A DNA stretch of 64,000 nucleotides, taken from assembly GCA_964017155.1 (NCBI GenBank), contig OZ024862.1, positions 1,634,670-1,698,669 of the forward strand, given 5' to 3'. This DNA comes from Oasisia sp. SBJ-2009 (Eukaryota; Annelida; Polychaeta; Sabellida; Siboglinidae). Shown one piece after another: positions 12,063-26,247 of the stretch (the stretch's first letter is position 1; each line of letters opens with the position of its first letter). The notes beneath the pieces were generated by a model. The model saw only the letters and a program-made list of their open reading frames with translations, was not told the origin of the DNA and ran no database searches. The position numbers were made by a program, and so were the translations under genes.

Positions 12063-12649
12063 TTTTCGCCACAGTAAGATCGCCGGCTGTCAGCAGTGGT
12101 CAACAGGCTTCCATCAATACCGTGCATTCCTTGTTCAAATGACACAACACTTCGCTGTCATCGTATATATTACAAATAAAATAAATAAATAATATTTATT
12201 TTATGTTTTACCTTTCTTTTTTAGTCAAGCCCCGTGCGTATCGTTATAATGATTATGTAGCTTTAATTACAGAGTTTGTTGTGGTAATTACAGAAAGGAT
12301 AGAGAGGTACGCCTGGATTGGGACAGCCGCTTTCTCAACCTCTATTTATCTAGTCACTTTCAACTTACAATTCCACACAAGCAATGTTCCAAACACATTG
12401 GGAATCCGCAACATATATAGAAAGTCCGCAAGAATAAAGTAATGCTCTCGTTTCCGATGATAATTAGTCAACTCCAGCACCAAGAAATAAAAACTACTGT
12501 GATTTGCTATGTAAGCGGGGACCAGCTACTTGGTTATTTCGGCAACTACTTTTAATCTTTTCCAAGGTATCGAAATGTAAACAATCACAGTTCGGCAATT
12601 ATATTTGAATATTACTTTTATTTGTTAATTTAATATAAATATTTTTATA
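12063..12649. promoter_or_regulatory. Shared upstream region of IMPA1 (-) and the coiled-coil gene (+)
   Basis: The two start codons are 587 bp apart and point away from each other, so both 5' UTRs and promoters must lie here or in unseen upstream exons. The stretch is AT-rich, with a run around 12176-12200 and no obvious TATA box in a convincing place. Assignment as a bidirectional promoter is inferred from position only. Confidence 0.5.
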
Positions 12650-15600
12650 ATGGAAATGCCGGACATTCACATGTGCGCTCAGGTGTGTAATAAGATTAAT
12701 TATTTTCAATAAAACGGAATTTTGTGAATATACTACTTTATCGCCCCAGGGCCAGGCCAAGACAAGTTGCTTGCAGTTACAGGTTGTTGCAGGTCCTGAC
12801 TAGATATTACAGTTATTATTACATTTACGGAGTCCTTACGCTTATCCGCCACTGGACCGGCATTACTGCTTCTTATGCCAGCTCTCTCCCGCCCTCACTT
12901 TTCTTCAGTTTGGCCCGACAATAAACAGCATAACAGTATGAAATAATTAGTGCAAACACACACTTACTTTACTGCCTATTTTACCTTCATAATCTGAAGT
13001 TCTGCCTAATTTCTGGCGTTTAGCTTTTAGGACAGTGATAACATTTTACCACACCTGACGTCGACTCTTCCCAGCCTCTCAATGGTGATATGTCATCAAC
13101 CTCCCTCATTTCTGTTCTCTTCTGCATTGATCAGGTTGTTTTGTGGACATCATCTTTTCTTTTTCCCTTCCAGTGGGATGCACTCCAGACTCCAGTTCAA
13201 GTGATCGTGGTCTTTCCATAACACACAAACCATTATGGCCTTACCTAGTGATATGCTAACAATATAGTATTGTGAATGCGTCTCCTCTGGGGTGCATACT
13301 GCATAGATTCACTCGCCACTTTCCATATTTGTTTGCTTCCTTCAACCATTGGCTTTTCTCTACCAACTACTGATGTATTTCAGAAAGGACTTCAGAAAAC
13401 AATGATATATTTATTGTTCTTTACTTAATGGTACATGTCTTTAGTTTTATTGACAGTGATTATACTCTCTTATATAGTGAATTTGATGGTGATTGATTCA
13501 CGTGGTTTATCTCTCCATGGGTGGGTGTAAACTTGTTCTGGCCAACTACCGATAAAGGAAGCATAAACCCTCAATAAGTGACTGAATTATACATAATTGA
13601 CTGTTGCAGTTGACGTATCTGAATGAGCAACTAAAGAGGCGGGTGAAGCTGCTGAAGAGACAGAACTCTGAGCTGCTGCAGCAGCTGGCAGACGTCCACG
13701 AGCAGCAGCGGATGGACAGCCTCATGAGGCAGTATGTGACCACTCGAGAGTAAGTAGTTCTTTCTCGTCATTCCCTCACACACCTGTCAAATCTAGCTGC
13801 TTCTGTTGTCCTCCACTGGTGCCCACCAGCAGCCTCCTCATCCCTCCACTTTTCATCTTTCTTAAATTCCGCTTTGCATAGTTCACACATCTCGGCTATT
13901 GTCTTCACTTTTCCTGTACGTTTGTGATCATTTTGTGTATTGTCTGTCACTTGGGGATGACACCATTATTAAAGCATCTTGACAAATAATTATATGCATC
14001 AATGGTGACATTGTGTGTGCACAATATTATTTATACATGAACATGCACTCATGCACGGACATGTGCTCACACATGCACACTTACTTTTTAAAGAGAGGTT
14101 TCTTAGTTGCATGTATAATTATGTTTCAGTTAAAAACTTGTTATGCTGTCTCAAATAAAATACTTTGTTATTATCTGGTACAGTGAAAAATTCCCATTTT
14201 ACATTATAGCACACTGCATATTTACCATACATTATATACTATAAACGTTTATAGGCAGCAATTGACAGATCTGAATGACAAGTTTGCTGTTTGTGTATAA
14301 AATGTGAGAAAAAGTAACTCCCGTGTTGCTGTTGTTTACACAGCTCAGTAGTACAGACAGATCCAGTCAAGTTTGGCCAGACAAGTCGGGGCCGCGTAGG
14401 CCCAGTGGTTAAGAAGACACCAACACAACAACAACCAAATGTGCTGAATAACGAACGACTGAACAAGTATGTACAAATGTATGACACAAACCAAGAATAT
14501 GGTTTATAGAATTACAAGAGTTTTGACATCAGATCTAGATGCATGTATTTTGTGTTCATATATTAGTTAATTTAGTTTCAGATGAAGAAAACATTCATAC
14601 ACACACTCACTCACACATTAATAGCTACAGGAAAAGGAGTCGGGGAGTGATGTTGTGGCTGTCATTGGCTATGTAGTGTGTACTATGTAGTGTCACTAGT
14701 GTGTACTATGTAGTGTCACTAGTGTGTACTATGTAGTGTGTACTATGTAGTGTGTAAAAGTAAAGGCAGTTCTTATATAGCGCAGTATCCAGTCCTTAGG
14801 ACCGTTCAAAGCGCTTTACACTTTACTTCCCTGACAGACCTGTTCACTCAGACACCATCTCGGCTTCTCTGGGAAGCATCCAGCCATATGCTACAATTAA
14901 TGCGCGAAGGCTGCTCGTACACATATCCATCACTGTCTATAGCCAGGTACTCATTTAATTCAGCTGAGTGAACTGGAGCAATGTAGAGTGAAAAAACTTG
15001 CCCAAGGTTTTAACGCCAGGATTCAAACCCGGGTTCTCGTAGTCGAGAGTCCGAAGCTCTACCCCTGAGCCACTGCGCTCATGTAGCATGTACTATGTAG
15101 CATGTACTATGTACTATGTAGTATGTACTATATAGTGTGTACTATGTAGTATGTACTATTTAGTGTGTACTATGTAGTGTGTACTATGTAATGTGTACCA
15201 TGTAGTGCATACTATTTAGTGTATACTATGTAGTGTGTACTATGTAGTGTGTACTATGTTGTGTGTACTATGTTGTGTGTACTATGTATTGTGTACTATG
15301 TATTGTGTACTATGTAGTGTGTACTATGTAGTGTGTACTATTTAGTGTGTACTATGTAGTGTATACTATGTAGTGTGTACTATGTAGTGTGTACTATATA
15401 GTGTGTTCTATGTAGTGTGTACTATGTAGTGTGTACTATGTTGTGTGTACTATGTAGTGTGTTCTATGTAGTGTGTACTATGTAGTGTGTACTATTTAGT
15501 GTATACTATGTAGTGTATACTATGTAGTGTGTACTATGTAGTGTGTACTATGTAGTGTGTACTATGTAGTGTGTACTATGTAGTGTGTACTATGTAGTGT

Positions 15601-18600
15601 GTACTATTTAGTGTGTACTATGTAGTGTGTACTATGTAGTGTGTACTATGTAGTGTGTACTATGTAGTGTGTACTATGTAGTGTGTACTATGTAGTGTGT
15701 ACTATGTAGTGTGTACTATGTAGTGTGTACTATGTAGTGTGTACTATGTAGTGTGTACTATGTAGTGTGTACTATGTAGTGTGTACTATGTAGTGTGTAC
15801 TATGTAGTGTGTACTATGTAGTGTGTACTATGTAGTGTGTACTGTGTAGTGTGTACTGTGTAGTGTGTACTGTGTAATGTGTACTGTGTAGTGTGTACTG
15901 TATAGTGTGTACTATGTAGTGTGTACTATGTAGTGTGTACTATGTAGTGTGTACTATGTAGTGTGTACTATGTAGTGTGTACTATGTAGTGTGTACTATA
16001 TAGTGTGTAGTGTGTACTGTGTAGTGTGTACTATATAGTGTGTACTATGTAGTGTGTACTGTGTAGTGTGTACTGTGTAGTTTGTACTATGTAGTGTGTA
16101 CTATGTAGTGTGTACTATGTAGTGTGTACTATATAGTGTGTACTATGTAGTGTGTAGTGTGTACTATGTAGTGTGTACTATGTAGTGTGTACTATCATAT
16201 GTAGTGTGTACTATCATATGTAGTGTGTACTATGTAGTGTGTACTATGTAGTGTGTACTATGTAGTGTGTACTATGTAGTGTGTACTATCATATGTAGTG
16301 TGTACTATCATATGTAGTGTGTACTATGTAGTGTGTACTATGTAGTGTGTACTATGTAGTGTGTACTATGTAGTGTGTACTATGTAGTGTGTACTATGTA
16401 GTGTGTACTATGTAGTGTGTAGTGTGTACTATGTAGTGTACATTGTCAGTTGTGGTTGTTCCAGAGTATTGGGTCTATACAACAATTTGATGAAACGTTA
16501 TGACAAGGAGCTCAAGGTTAATGAAAAGCACACAGACACCATTGCCAAGCTCAACGTAAGTTTTATGAACCGATGTCAGCTTACATACATGTATGGATTT
16601 CTGCAACCTATTCTCTTGCACATAAAAAAAAAATCGTATGGATTTCATCAAAACATTTTCCTAAATGAACTAACCTGTTTTGTATACAAGAGGAGATACT
16701 CAGTAGATTCAATGGTTATTAAATGATTCTATAACGAGAGGCAAAAAGTTGAGTTGCTAAATATCACAGTTTTTAAATGTTTTGTGACAGGTGCACTGTG
16801 TGTTGATATAGAATTGATGAAATGCTGCAAACGCAACAAAAAGCTGGACCAATTCAAAAATCTAATAAAAATATATATATAAATTGATTAGTGCATTTGA
16901 TTACATATGCGAAACATTTGCATTCAAGCTTAGTGGGTCTCTAAATATAATAACATTAATTTGGAAAATCTGTTCATTAAGTAATGGCATGGATGATTAC
17001 ATACCCATTTTCTTAAGACATTCATTTTATGAATTCCATGATTTTGTTTTACGGTGTAATACTTGATTCACAGTGTTTTTTTGCACCTTGGTAGCTGAAG
17101 GTTATTGAACTTGAGGACCAGTTGGCCAAGAAGCAAGTCCCGACTCCACAAGTTGAAGCAAGGAATAGAATGCGACAGAGAACTAATGGCGTCACAGGTG
17201 AGCCTTTGTGGTGTGTGTGGTGTGGTGTGGTGTGGTGTGGTGTGGTGTGGTGTGGTGTGGTGTGGTGTGGTGTGGTGTGGTGTGGTGTGGTGTGGTGTGT
17301 GTGTGTGGTGTGGTGTGGTGTGGTGTGTGTGTGTGTGTGTGGTGTGTGTGGTGTGTGTGTGTGGTGTGTGTGGTGTGTGTGTGGTGTGTGTGTGGTGTGT
17401 GTGGTGTGGTGTGTGTGGTGTATGTGGTGTGTGTGGTGTGGTGTGGTGTGTGTGTGTGGTGTGGTGTGTGTGGTGTGTATGTGTGTGTGTGGTGTGTGGT
17501 GTGGTGTGTGTGGTGTGTGTGGTGTGGTGTGGTGTCATGTAGTCTACTGTAATTTATTTATGAATTGTTCGTTGTGTTTAATTAACCCATAGCTGTTTTG
17601 CACTTAAATTCATTGGCGACTGAAAACAAAGCCCAGCACACTGACACATATGACAATCAACATTTTTATACACAATAAAAAATCACCAAATATGCTAGGA
17701 TGTTTCTGTAAAGTTTTATTTAGAAAATGCAGGATATTCCATTTAACTTAAGAAGATTATGGTCTGGTAGTTGTTCATATTAACTTATCTTCCATAATGG
17801 CAAGAAACTGAACATCTTGGACATTATCATGACATGTGAAATTATCTGTCAGCAGATATCCTGAACAATTTACATCCTAAGTCAATTACAGACTTTACTG
17901 ACCAGTGTAGCTTCAGCTCAATGATCCTGTAAAATAATAAGTAAGACGCCTTTTATAGATGGCACACAGAATGATCAAGTGAAGGGGATAACTGAAGTTT
18001 ATGTGGTTATAAAGATGCTATGTTCAATTAATTTGATCAGTTCATAATAAAATTCACAATTATCTTTTTAGTTATTCTTGTAATCAATACAATCACACTA
18101 ACAGCTTCACAGAGAAGTCGAGATGGTTAAATCGAATAGATCTGCCACAGATAAAAATGTGAAGTGCTTTGAGAAGTCATAATGACTGGATATTGCACAA
18201 AATAACAACTTCCCTTTTTAAAAACCTTTTATTTGTTTAAACAAAATTAGTTTAACATACGTTTGAAAAGGGTAACGATTTTCGTTTTACAGTTAAAAAC
18301 TTTACAAACGTGTTAAAAATGACAAATAGAAATACAGATTCATTGTTAGACTCTTTTACACTTGGCAAATTTGAAATTTCAAGCTGTTCCAGGTTTGTAT
18401 ATCTTTTACAATCAGTGCCCATGTGTGACGTGTCAATCAGTGCCCATGTGTGACGTGTCAATCAGTGCCCATGTGTGACGTGTCAATCAGTGCCCATGTG
18501 TGACGTGTCAATCAGTGCCCATGTGTGACGTGTCAATCAGTGCCCATGTGTGACGTGTCAATCAGTGCCCATGTGTGACGTGTCAATCAGTGCCCATGTG

Positions 18601-19883
18601 TGACGTGTCAATCAGTGCCCATGTGTGACGTGTCAATCAGTGCCCATGTGTGACGTGTCAATCAGTGCCCATGTGTGACGTGTCAATCAGTGCCCATGTG
18701 TGACGTGTCAATCAGTGCCCATGTGTGACGTGTCAATCAGTGCCCATGTGTGACGTGTCAATCAGTGCCCATGTGTGACGTGTCAATCAGTGCCCATGTG
18801 TGACGTGTTAATCAGTGCACATGTGTGACGTGTTAATCAGTGCCCATGTGTGACGTGTCCATCAATGCCCATGTGTGACGTGTCAATCAGCGCCATGTGT
18901 GACATGTCAATCAGTGCCCATGTGTGACATGTCAATCAGTGCTCATATGTGACATGTCTGCATTTACAGATTTAGAAGATTTAACAGATCAGTTGAAGAA
19001 AACAAGATGTGAACGAGATAAACTACGTGGGGAAGTGACTGGACTGAAAGCAGAACTGAAAGGACTTGATCACGTAAGTAGATTAGATTAAGATGTTTGC
19101 CACAAACCTTGTTATAATAAACATCTTTTATGCACAGTAGGCACACAATTCACATGCACTAAAAACTGGGTCTTATATGAGCAAAACTGCCTTTAAATAA
19201 TTGCATTTACAGACAAATATTCAGCTTGCTGCCTCATGAATTGTGCAATTCGAGTATAGTTATCTATGCATGCTCAGTGAACCACTTTTAAATCAGTCAT
19301 TTGTCATGGGCTGCTGCAGTGTCCACTCATTGTGTGCCCCATCAATTGTCACTTTTCTTCTCGTTTGTTGAACCCATGATGAAAACGGTGGAGATATATT
19401 TTTCTTGTCTCATAAACACAGTGGACCTAACCAAAGTGTGACAGGTGGTATTAGATTGTCCTAAGCATGTGTTATATGGATCGTGAACAGGGGACTCCAT
19501 CTACATGAAGCTGTGATATAAATATAATATTATTGTCATGGTCATTAACTATTATAAAAACAAAATAATAATAAAATATATGCATATAATTACATGAATT
19601 ATTCATATTAGCAAAATGAATTAGTAGTTGTGTGCATTATTAAAATATTGAAACTGCCAAAGAGTTGCATTACGTTCTAATGACCTTGATTATTCTTCCG
19701 CAATTGACTATAATAGAATATATTCTGTCTGTCTTGCAGGGATTCTTTGAAGAGATAGAAGACATGAAGTATGCATTACAACAGTCAGCTCGACTAAATA
19801 AGGAATACGAGAAACTCCTCAGTAGACTTTGCAGCCAGTTTGGATTACCCTATCCATTGTCGTCACAACATCTACCAACATAA
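12650..19883 (+). CDS. Small coiled-coil protein, function unknown (245 aa)
   Basis: Seven exons join in frame: 12650-12682, 13610-13749, 14344-14466, 16465-16555, 17095-17197, 18970-19073, 19740-19883. The peptide is rich in Leu, Glu, Lys and Gln with heptad-like stretches: LTYLNEQLKRRVKLLKRQN near the start, LEDLTDQLKKTRCERDKL and FFEEIEDMKYALQQ near the end. Between the helices lies a basic, Gln/Pro-containing linker (VKFGQTSRGRVGPVVKK). It ends FGLPYPLSSQHLPT. The FFEEIEDxKY stretch reminds me of the C-terminal region of the centrosomal protein CEP290, but length and the remainder do not match, so I assign no function. Exon 1 codes only 11 residues (MEMPDIHMCAQ) and is the least certain; it is supported by a GT donor and matching phase 0. 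Introns 3 and 5 contain minisatellites that run up to splice sites; intron 1 (12683-13609) shows nothing notable. Confidence 0.8.
14671..16438. repeat. 14-bp minisatellite interrupted by a SINE
   Basis: Unit TAGTGTGTACTATG. About 6 copies (14671-14756) precede a SINE (14757-15082) and roughly 97 copies follow. The longer part contains perfect runs and zones of variants (TGTGTAG, CATATG). It ends 26 bp before the acceptor of the exon at 16465. Confidence 0.96.
14757..15082 (-). mobile_element. tRNA-derived SINE
   Basis: Read on the minus strand, it starts GAGCGCAGTGGCTCAGGGG (box A-like) and has GGTTTGAATCC (box B-like) about 50 bases later. This is the internal RNA polymerase III promoter of a tRNA head. 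A body of about 200 bp and a tail with GCGCTATATAAGAACTGCC follow. It sits inside the 14-bp minisatellite. A second, older copy at 25115-25405 confirms it as a family. Confidence 0.85.
17208..17536. repeat. GTGTG/GTGTGGT low-complexity array
   Basis: Mixture of TGTGG and TG units beginning 10 bp after the donor of the exon ending at 17197. The long Val/Cys/Trp and His/Thr open frames across it are artefacts of the simple sequence. Confidence 0.97.
18411..18955. repeat. 25-bp minisatellite, about 22 copies
   Basis: Unit ATCAGTGCCCATGTGTGACG followed by TGTCA, almost perfect in the left three quarters and degenerating to the right. It ends 14 bp before the acceptor of the exon at 18970, so the same intron carries an array at each end. 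Confidence 0.97.
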
Positions 19884-22282
19884 GACGTGGCAGAACACTA
19901 ATAGATTAGCAGTTACTTTGAAAGAGTGCCTTTGAAAATATACATGTGAATTAGTTGCTGCCACACATGGATGATTTGTGAAATGTGAATGAATACAGAT
20001 GCTGTAGACAGACAAAACTCTTATGAACGATAAACATAACAGTAATTTTACTGAAAATATTTTTTTATAGTAAATCACAAGTTTTTGTCCAACTTGAGTG
20101 ATATATTTTGAATCCTTTAATACTTATTTAGTTTACTAGCACATTCATGCGTGCACGCACAATATCACAGACGTGCACGCGCGTGTGCGCACACACACAC
20201 ACACATACACAAATGTATAACTTGTGAATCTTTTATTTAATGTTTGATATTATATACTTTTCTGTTCCTGTTAGATAACGTTTATTTTCATATCAATACA
20301 CCTACCCTACTCATATACACGCACACACCTAGTCACTAATGTTGAATTGTATTACTTACTACAAATGTATTATTAAAGTTCTGTTGATATCTGTTATTGT
20401 GGAGCTGCTGAGATTGAATTGTCAGACATGTCACAAGCTCACGGAATATAACGTATTCTTAATGAATGGTTTATAAAACAATTATTCTTAGACATGTGCT
20501 GTATTCGCTTTATGTTTTTCACACCTGGCAGAATAATATCCATGTGTTGCTACTCAACAGTACTGTAGAATAATATTCATTCATCTCTACTCACCAACAT
20601 TACTGTATAATAATATCCACTTGTCTCTACTCAACTGCATTTTATTAGATGCAGCAAACATCTTACATACGCATGTGAACTGGAAATTAGAATGACTCCG
20701 ACTTTTCCTTTAATTCCAGCACTTTTAATTAGAGATTATCGTCCCATACTGTTTTCCTGCAAGACGCTGCTTACAGCATCTGACTGCAACTTCATCGCAA
20801 TCATGCTCCCTGGGATTGATACATACCGTTTTAACACAGTTATAAATATATATGTAATATATATATATATAATATATATTGACCTTTCTCATTTCATACT
20901 TGTAAAGTTTTGGTGCATCATTTGTCAGGCTAAAATAGTAGGCCACTCAGACTTCTGGGTTTCTTGTAGGACAGTTTATTCGCATACCATATTCATTACT
21001 ACTGCTTATTGAAGTGTCCAAGTATAACTTATAAGAATAATGTAGCTGTAAACACGACTTCAGTGTTTTATTAATCATATTCACGTTGGTTTTTTTGTAC
21101 CATTTCATATAAATTTAGTAGGCTCTAGAACCTACACAATGCCCATTAATTGCGCTTACAAAATATGTCTCGCACAAGAGTTGGAAAACTATTGTCTGCA
21201 TGAAAATAGCATTACAAATTGTTGTTCTTCTGGATCAAGATATATATATATAATTATATATGCAGATTGTACATGTTGTGAGTGGTGTTTTCTGTTTTTG
21301 TTTCAGCATTTCTTTTTTTCCTTTGACAAAAAACTTGTAACCATCTTGGGAGTTATACTAGCAGGAGGTAAGCCGGTAGCAGAGCTAATACAAATCTAAT
21401 AATTCTCCTGCTAGGTGTATGGGGCCTAGCCGGAATTCATAGTGGACTAATCTAAAGTAAAAAGACCAAAGTTAAATGTTTAAAGTATAAAGCGACGATA
21501 CTGTCGATGCTAGACACGCACAAAGTCAAAGTGGACATTAATTGTAGAAAACAAGCGTATATTTCTCCGCTAAAAGTTCGATTTCATTTATGCAAATACC
21601 AAAGACATGCGTCATTTGCATGCATTGTGAACAGAGAAATAAAAACATACAACATTGATTTTATATGGTAGCTCTTCCCACTTTAAATAAACGTCAATTG
21701 GAATTATTTTATGAATAAACAATTTTATTTGGCCGTTTTGCCCATTTAGGGCTGTTTATTCACAATTTTCATTATTTAAAAAAACCTAATATACCCTATA
21801 TGTCCGGAAGTATCTTAATGAGACCAAATGTATGGCCACATAATCGTTAGATTGCCTTTGCAATGCATCGCGTGAGATGCAAAAGATACGATTGTTCTCA
21901 ATAATAGTTTGTCACTGGCACGCCTACTTTCGCTTTGGCTAACGAAAACGATATCCGCTAGGGGCTATTCCAGCGCCCTCGGCGGAAAAGCGTCAGCTGA
22001 AAAAAAATGCAAAGTCTGAAAGAAAGAACGTTTTGATGTTCATTTATTACAGTTTTTGTGTGTGCAGTACTACCAATAATTAAAAAATACTATTAAAACA
22101 TGATCAGTAATGCTAATAACTGCAACACTAATTTAATGGTGCTGCTTATTAACGAATATTAAAATAAAATCGTCATAGCGGCGACAATTCTTCTTGCCAC
22201 ACCCATCTTTAAATGTGCTCATCTGGACTTCAGTGTTCGTGACAGACACATATTATTATAACTCAAGTTACTAGCATTTAAG
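19884..22282. other. Intergenic between coiled-coil gene and transglutaminase
   Basis: No gene seen. An ATTAAA at 20372-20377 could be the polyadenylation signal of the coiled-coil gene. CA and AT microsatellites occur near 20187-20215 and 20845-20880. A 10-bp inverted repeat (CTAGCAGGAG / CTCCTGCTAG) lies near 21358-21417. The last few hundred bases should contain the transglutaminase promoter; no TATA box is convincing. Confidence 0.55.
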
Positions 22283-25200
22283 ATGGGCACTACTACGTCG
22301 ATGCAAAGCAAGCGGCTAAACAACAAAGACAATTCCAAAGAGAAAGCGCGTAGCCAAAGCACCGCCGCCAGTTCGCCGGCGGTGATGTTAATCGAGTGAG
22401 AGATTGCAGTTTGCGCGTTTTAGTAACTTTTCTTTCGAGTTTCGCTGTTTCACTTTCAGTCCTTTGCCACCAAATTAACTACGTTGTGACTGGATCTGTG
22501 GATGACGCCAACAAATGACAGATTAACTTTAGATTGAATATACCCCAATGAATGTTACTGCTGCGGTCCCCAAAAGATTCATTGGCATTGCAATGTGTTT
22601 TAACAACAACATGTGAAACATATTGCATGACATGTCATGTTGCCAATGACAATGTTGGCCACTGTTTGAAACAATCTTGTGCTTAACTGTACGTTGCAAT
22701 TATAAATTGTAATGACAGAAGCTTCTATGTGTTCTCATCTTAAGTAAGTAGGCGAGTGATCTTCTTGCGGTCTGCTTTAAGTACATCTCAATAGACTGTT
22801 TTTGTGTCGAAATTAATTGACATGTCATTAGATGTGTGCTTCTGATACAGTATATCCAGTGGAAAAGGTACGTGTGCTATGGTGTTGAAACCTTATAAAC
22901 ATAAATTTTGTAGCTAAGTATTCGTGTATAATATGGAATATAGATTTGCAACAAACTGTTCAGAAATGATTTCTTCCATTTCCTTGGCTTTAGTAAAATT
23001 TGGGAAATTTGAATATTGACAGAAAGGTTGTTAAAATAGTCATGATTAGGTTAAACTAACACAGGCTATATTTCACTGGTAAACAAATTAACAATATTTA
23101 TTGTTGTGTGTAGAATTTATTATGAAGTGGTCTGAAAGAAGCCTTTTCAATTTCTTTGAAATGTCATGTACATAAATTGTTAATGTTCTTGTGAAGTAAT
23201 GTGCCAGATATGTTGTTTATTGATAATGAACTTATGTCACAAAACCCACTGAAACATAGTCATTCACATGTCACGAAACGTGTGATTTGTTAGATGTTGG
23301 TGATGTCAGGGGAGAAGATATACTCATTTTTATTATACTGCTGCCCACCTTTTGGTGTGTGGTGGGCATATGTATAAATAGAACACCCCAGTAGAACTAT
23401 AGGGGACAGATTAATGATCTAACTCTGTGGTGGGGAGTGACTAGTTTGGTGGTACAGACGTTACCTAAAATTGCTGTCGTGGACTACACTATTTTAATGT
23501 CACTGTTTAAAAAAATAATGATCTTTAATAACTCACGATGTTAAGATGAAAAAAATTAAAAACTAAAAATAGATCCTGGTCACAGGCCAGCAACAGTTAT
23601 GGATAAGATTATTTTTATAGCAATAAACAATTAAATCACATTTCTAGTTTAAGCAGTTCAGATGGCAGTATGTGATAAAAAGAAAAACATCAAAAAAGGA
23701 ATTTCAGGTATGTTCTGACACACCCACGGTCACAGACCCACAGCATAGTAAATGCCTCTGGATCATACTTCCATGACATCACCAACAGTTGCAAGGTCTT
23801 AAAACAAACTGCAGAATAATATTCAGAAGAAATATGACCAAAAAGTACTTATATAGAGTCAGTCATTTGAATAAGAGACACTACTTTTATAATATATTTA
23901 ATTCAATGTCACATTGGGAATAAAAAGGTTCTTTCACTAAATCTAAGTTTGACCAGCCCAAACCTATAAATATTGTCACTAGAAGATAATTTTGAAATAG
24001 ACTGACATGGCTGTTTTTCTCCTTGGATTAGTCGGAAAAATAGCACTTTAGTGAGGCACACAACTGGGGTTGACAGACTTGGCAGATTTATTCAAATTAC
24101 GGAAGAGGAGTTTCAAGACACCTTGCCGACCCTAGCAGAGATCATAGAAGAAGGTAACTTATATTCTATTGTCCCACAAATGAGTAGTACATTTATGTTC
24201 ATGTTATCTTGATGTATGTTATTTTTCTTTTCAGTTGTAAGTTCATGCAATTTAGATACGAGAGGATAATTTGTCTGTGAAGCTCAAATAAAATTTGTTG
24301 GAAAGGCATCTCTCACTTCTAATCTAGTGACCATTTTTACAGAGATTTGGGTTCCAAGAACGTAATGGTCACTAATAAGATTATCCTTGATTTGCAATGC
24401 TGATAACGTACTTACATGCCCGTCCCTATTGGACGTACTGTTGTTGCACTGCCCAAGACAATTGGTCTAACAAAGGTTGCCCTGTATGTCTGTTGCATAC
24501 ATGTTATTCACATTGTGTGTTTCAGAAACAGAAACCTTGCTGAAAGCAATGAATGTTAACTTTCACGTTAGAGAGAACAAGATCGCGCATCACACAAGTG
24601 ATTATGACATGTCTGAACTCATTTTGAGACGGGGCCAGCCATTTGACCTCACTGTGGCCTTTAACAGACCCTACGACGAGTCGACGGACCAGGTGGTGCT
24701 GCAGTTTGCAACTGGTAAGTGCTGCTTACACTTGATTCTAACTCTGGTTGACCTCAGTGACAAAGAGTAATAGAATGTACATGTTCATGGCCCCCTGGAC
24801 GGTGCTACGTGCGTACATGCAAAACATATTGTCCAAGAATAATCACAAATGATATTTGTTATATCATAGATTTGAAAAAAATATTTGCATTGAATCGATT
24901 TACAAAAAAAGAAGCAGTCGCAGAAAATATGTGTAAAGTCAGTCACTTCCATCTGCAATCTGGTATGAACCCTAAAACAAACCAAAACTCTTCATCAACA
25001 GATTTATTTTAATCAAAGCATTATATTTCTTCTGGGAGATTCTTGAAATGTTGGTGCAAATCATCAAGAATAAGATGTTAACAAACACACAGTATAGATG
25101 AAAGTGATCTATGCTAAGACATCAGATTCTCAACCAAGAAAACCTGGGTGTGGATTCTGTGCTACTATGTTGAACCCTGGACAAGTTAATTCATTCTGCA

Positions 25201-26122
25201 TTGCTCAAGTTCACTTAGTTGTTTGAATGGGTTCTAGCTATAGATAGTGGTGGATATTTGTAGATCAGTATTCGGTAGTGTTCTTGCATTAATTCCAGAG
25301 GAGTTGCCATGCATTCAGTAGAACAGGTCTGACAGGGACTCAAGTGAAGCTCACTGAGCAGTGCCAAGGACTAGTGTAGATGCTGTGCCACATAAGAACA
25401 TACTTTTTCAAAATTAATTAACCTGAAACAGTGTTCACTACTGAAATATTGCACCCACAAAAGCTTCTGATTGTTAACACCACATTCAAATTTAATGGGG
25501 CAATGTTGCATTCAGTCTAAGTAAAGTTGTGAATCCTGATGCTATACTGGTTTACCAGTGTTGTCCATGCACCTGGCTACAGGCACCAGGGGATATTTGT
25601 ATAGGAACAGTCTTCATGCAATATCATTATGAATTGTGACTGTATGTGTCTCGGAGTGATTCGAATCGTTGATGTGTCAGGAGGTGACATTTATGTGCAT
25701 TGCTCTGAGCAGTCCTGGTGACTGGATGTGATGTTAAATGAGAACAAGAACAAACCTTTCCCCGCAGGATCCAGGCCGAAGGAGAACAAGGGCACGGTGG
25801 TTCGTGTGGGTGTGCATGACAACCCACTGGAGAAAATAGAGACGGAATGGGAGATAACTATGAAGAAGGTGCATGTGAATGATTACATCACCTACACTGT
25901 CACGACGGCTCCGTCTGCCATTGTCGGTACATATTACTTGTCCGTGGAGACTCGGCATAAGACCACCAAGGCTGAGTTCACGGAGATGCGGCACAATATT
26001 CCAGAGGTCGCCTTCTACCTCATATTTAACCCCTGGTGTCCCGGTATGTGTGCGAATCAGTGGTTGGTAATACTTCACAGATTCCCAAATTCCCAGTTGT
26101 AACAGATATTTACAAGTAACTT

Positions 26123-26185
<63 letters not shown>

Positions 26186-26206
26186 GCATATGCGTGTGTG
26201 TGTTTG

Positions 26207-26247
<41 letters not shown>

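Noticed and set aside
22016..22030. A first transglutaminase exon further upstream
   Set aside because: An in-frame stop at 22259-22261 precedes the ATG at 22283, and no acceptor with coding potential was seen between them.
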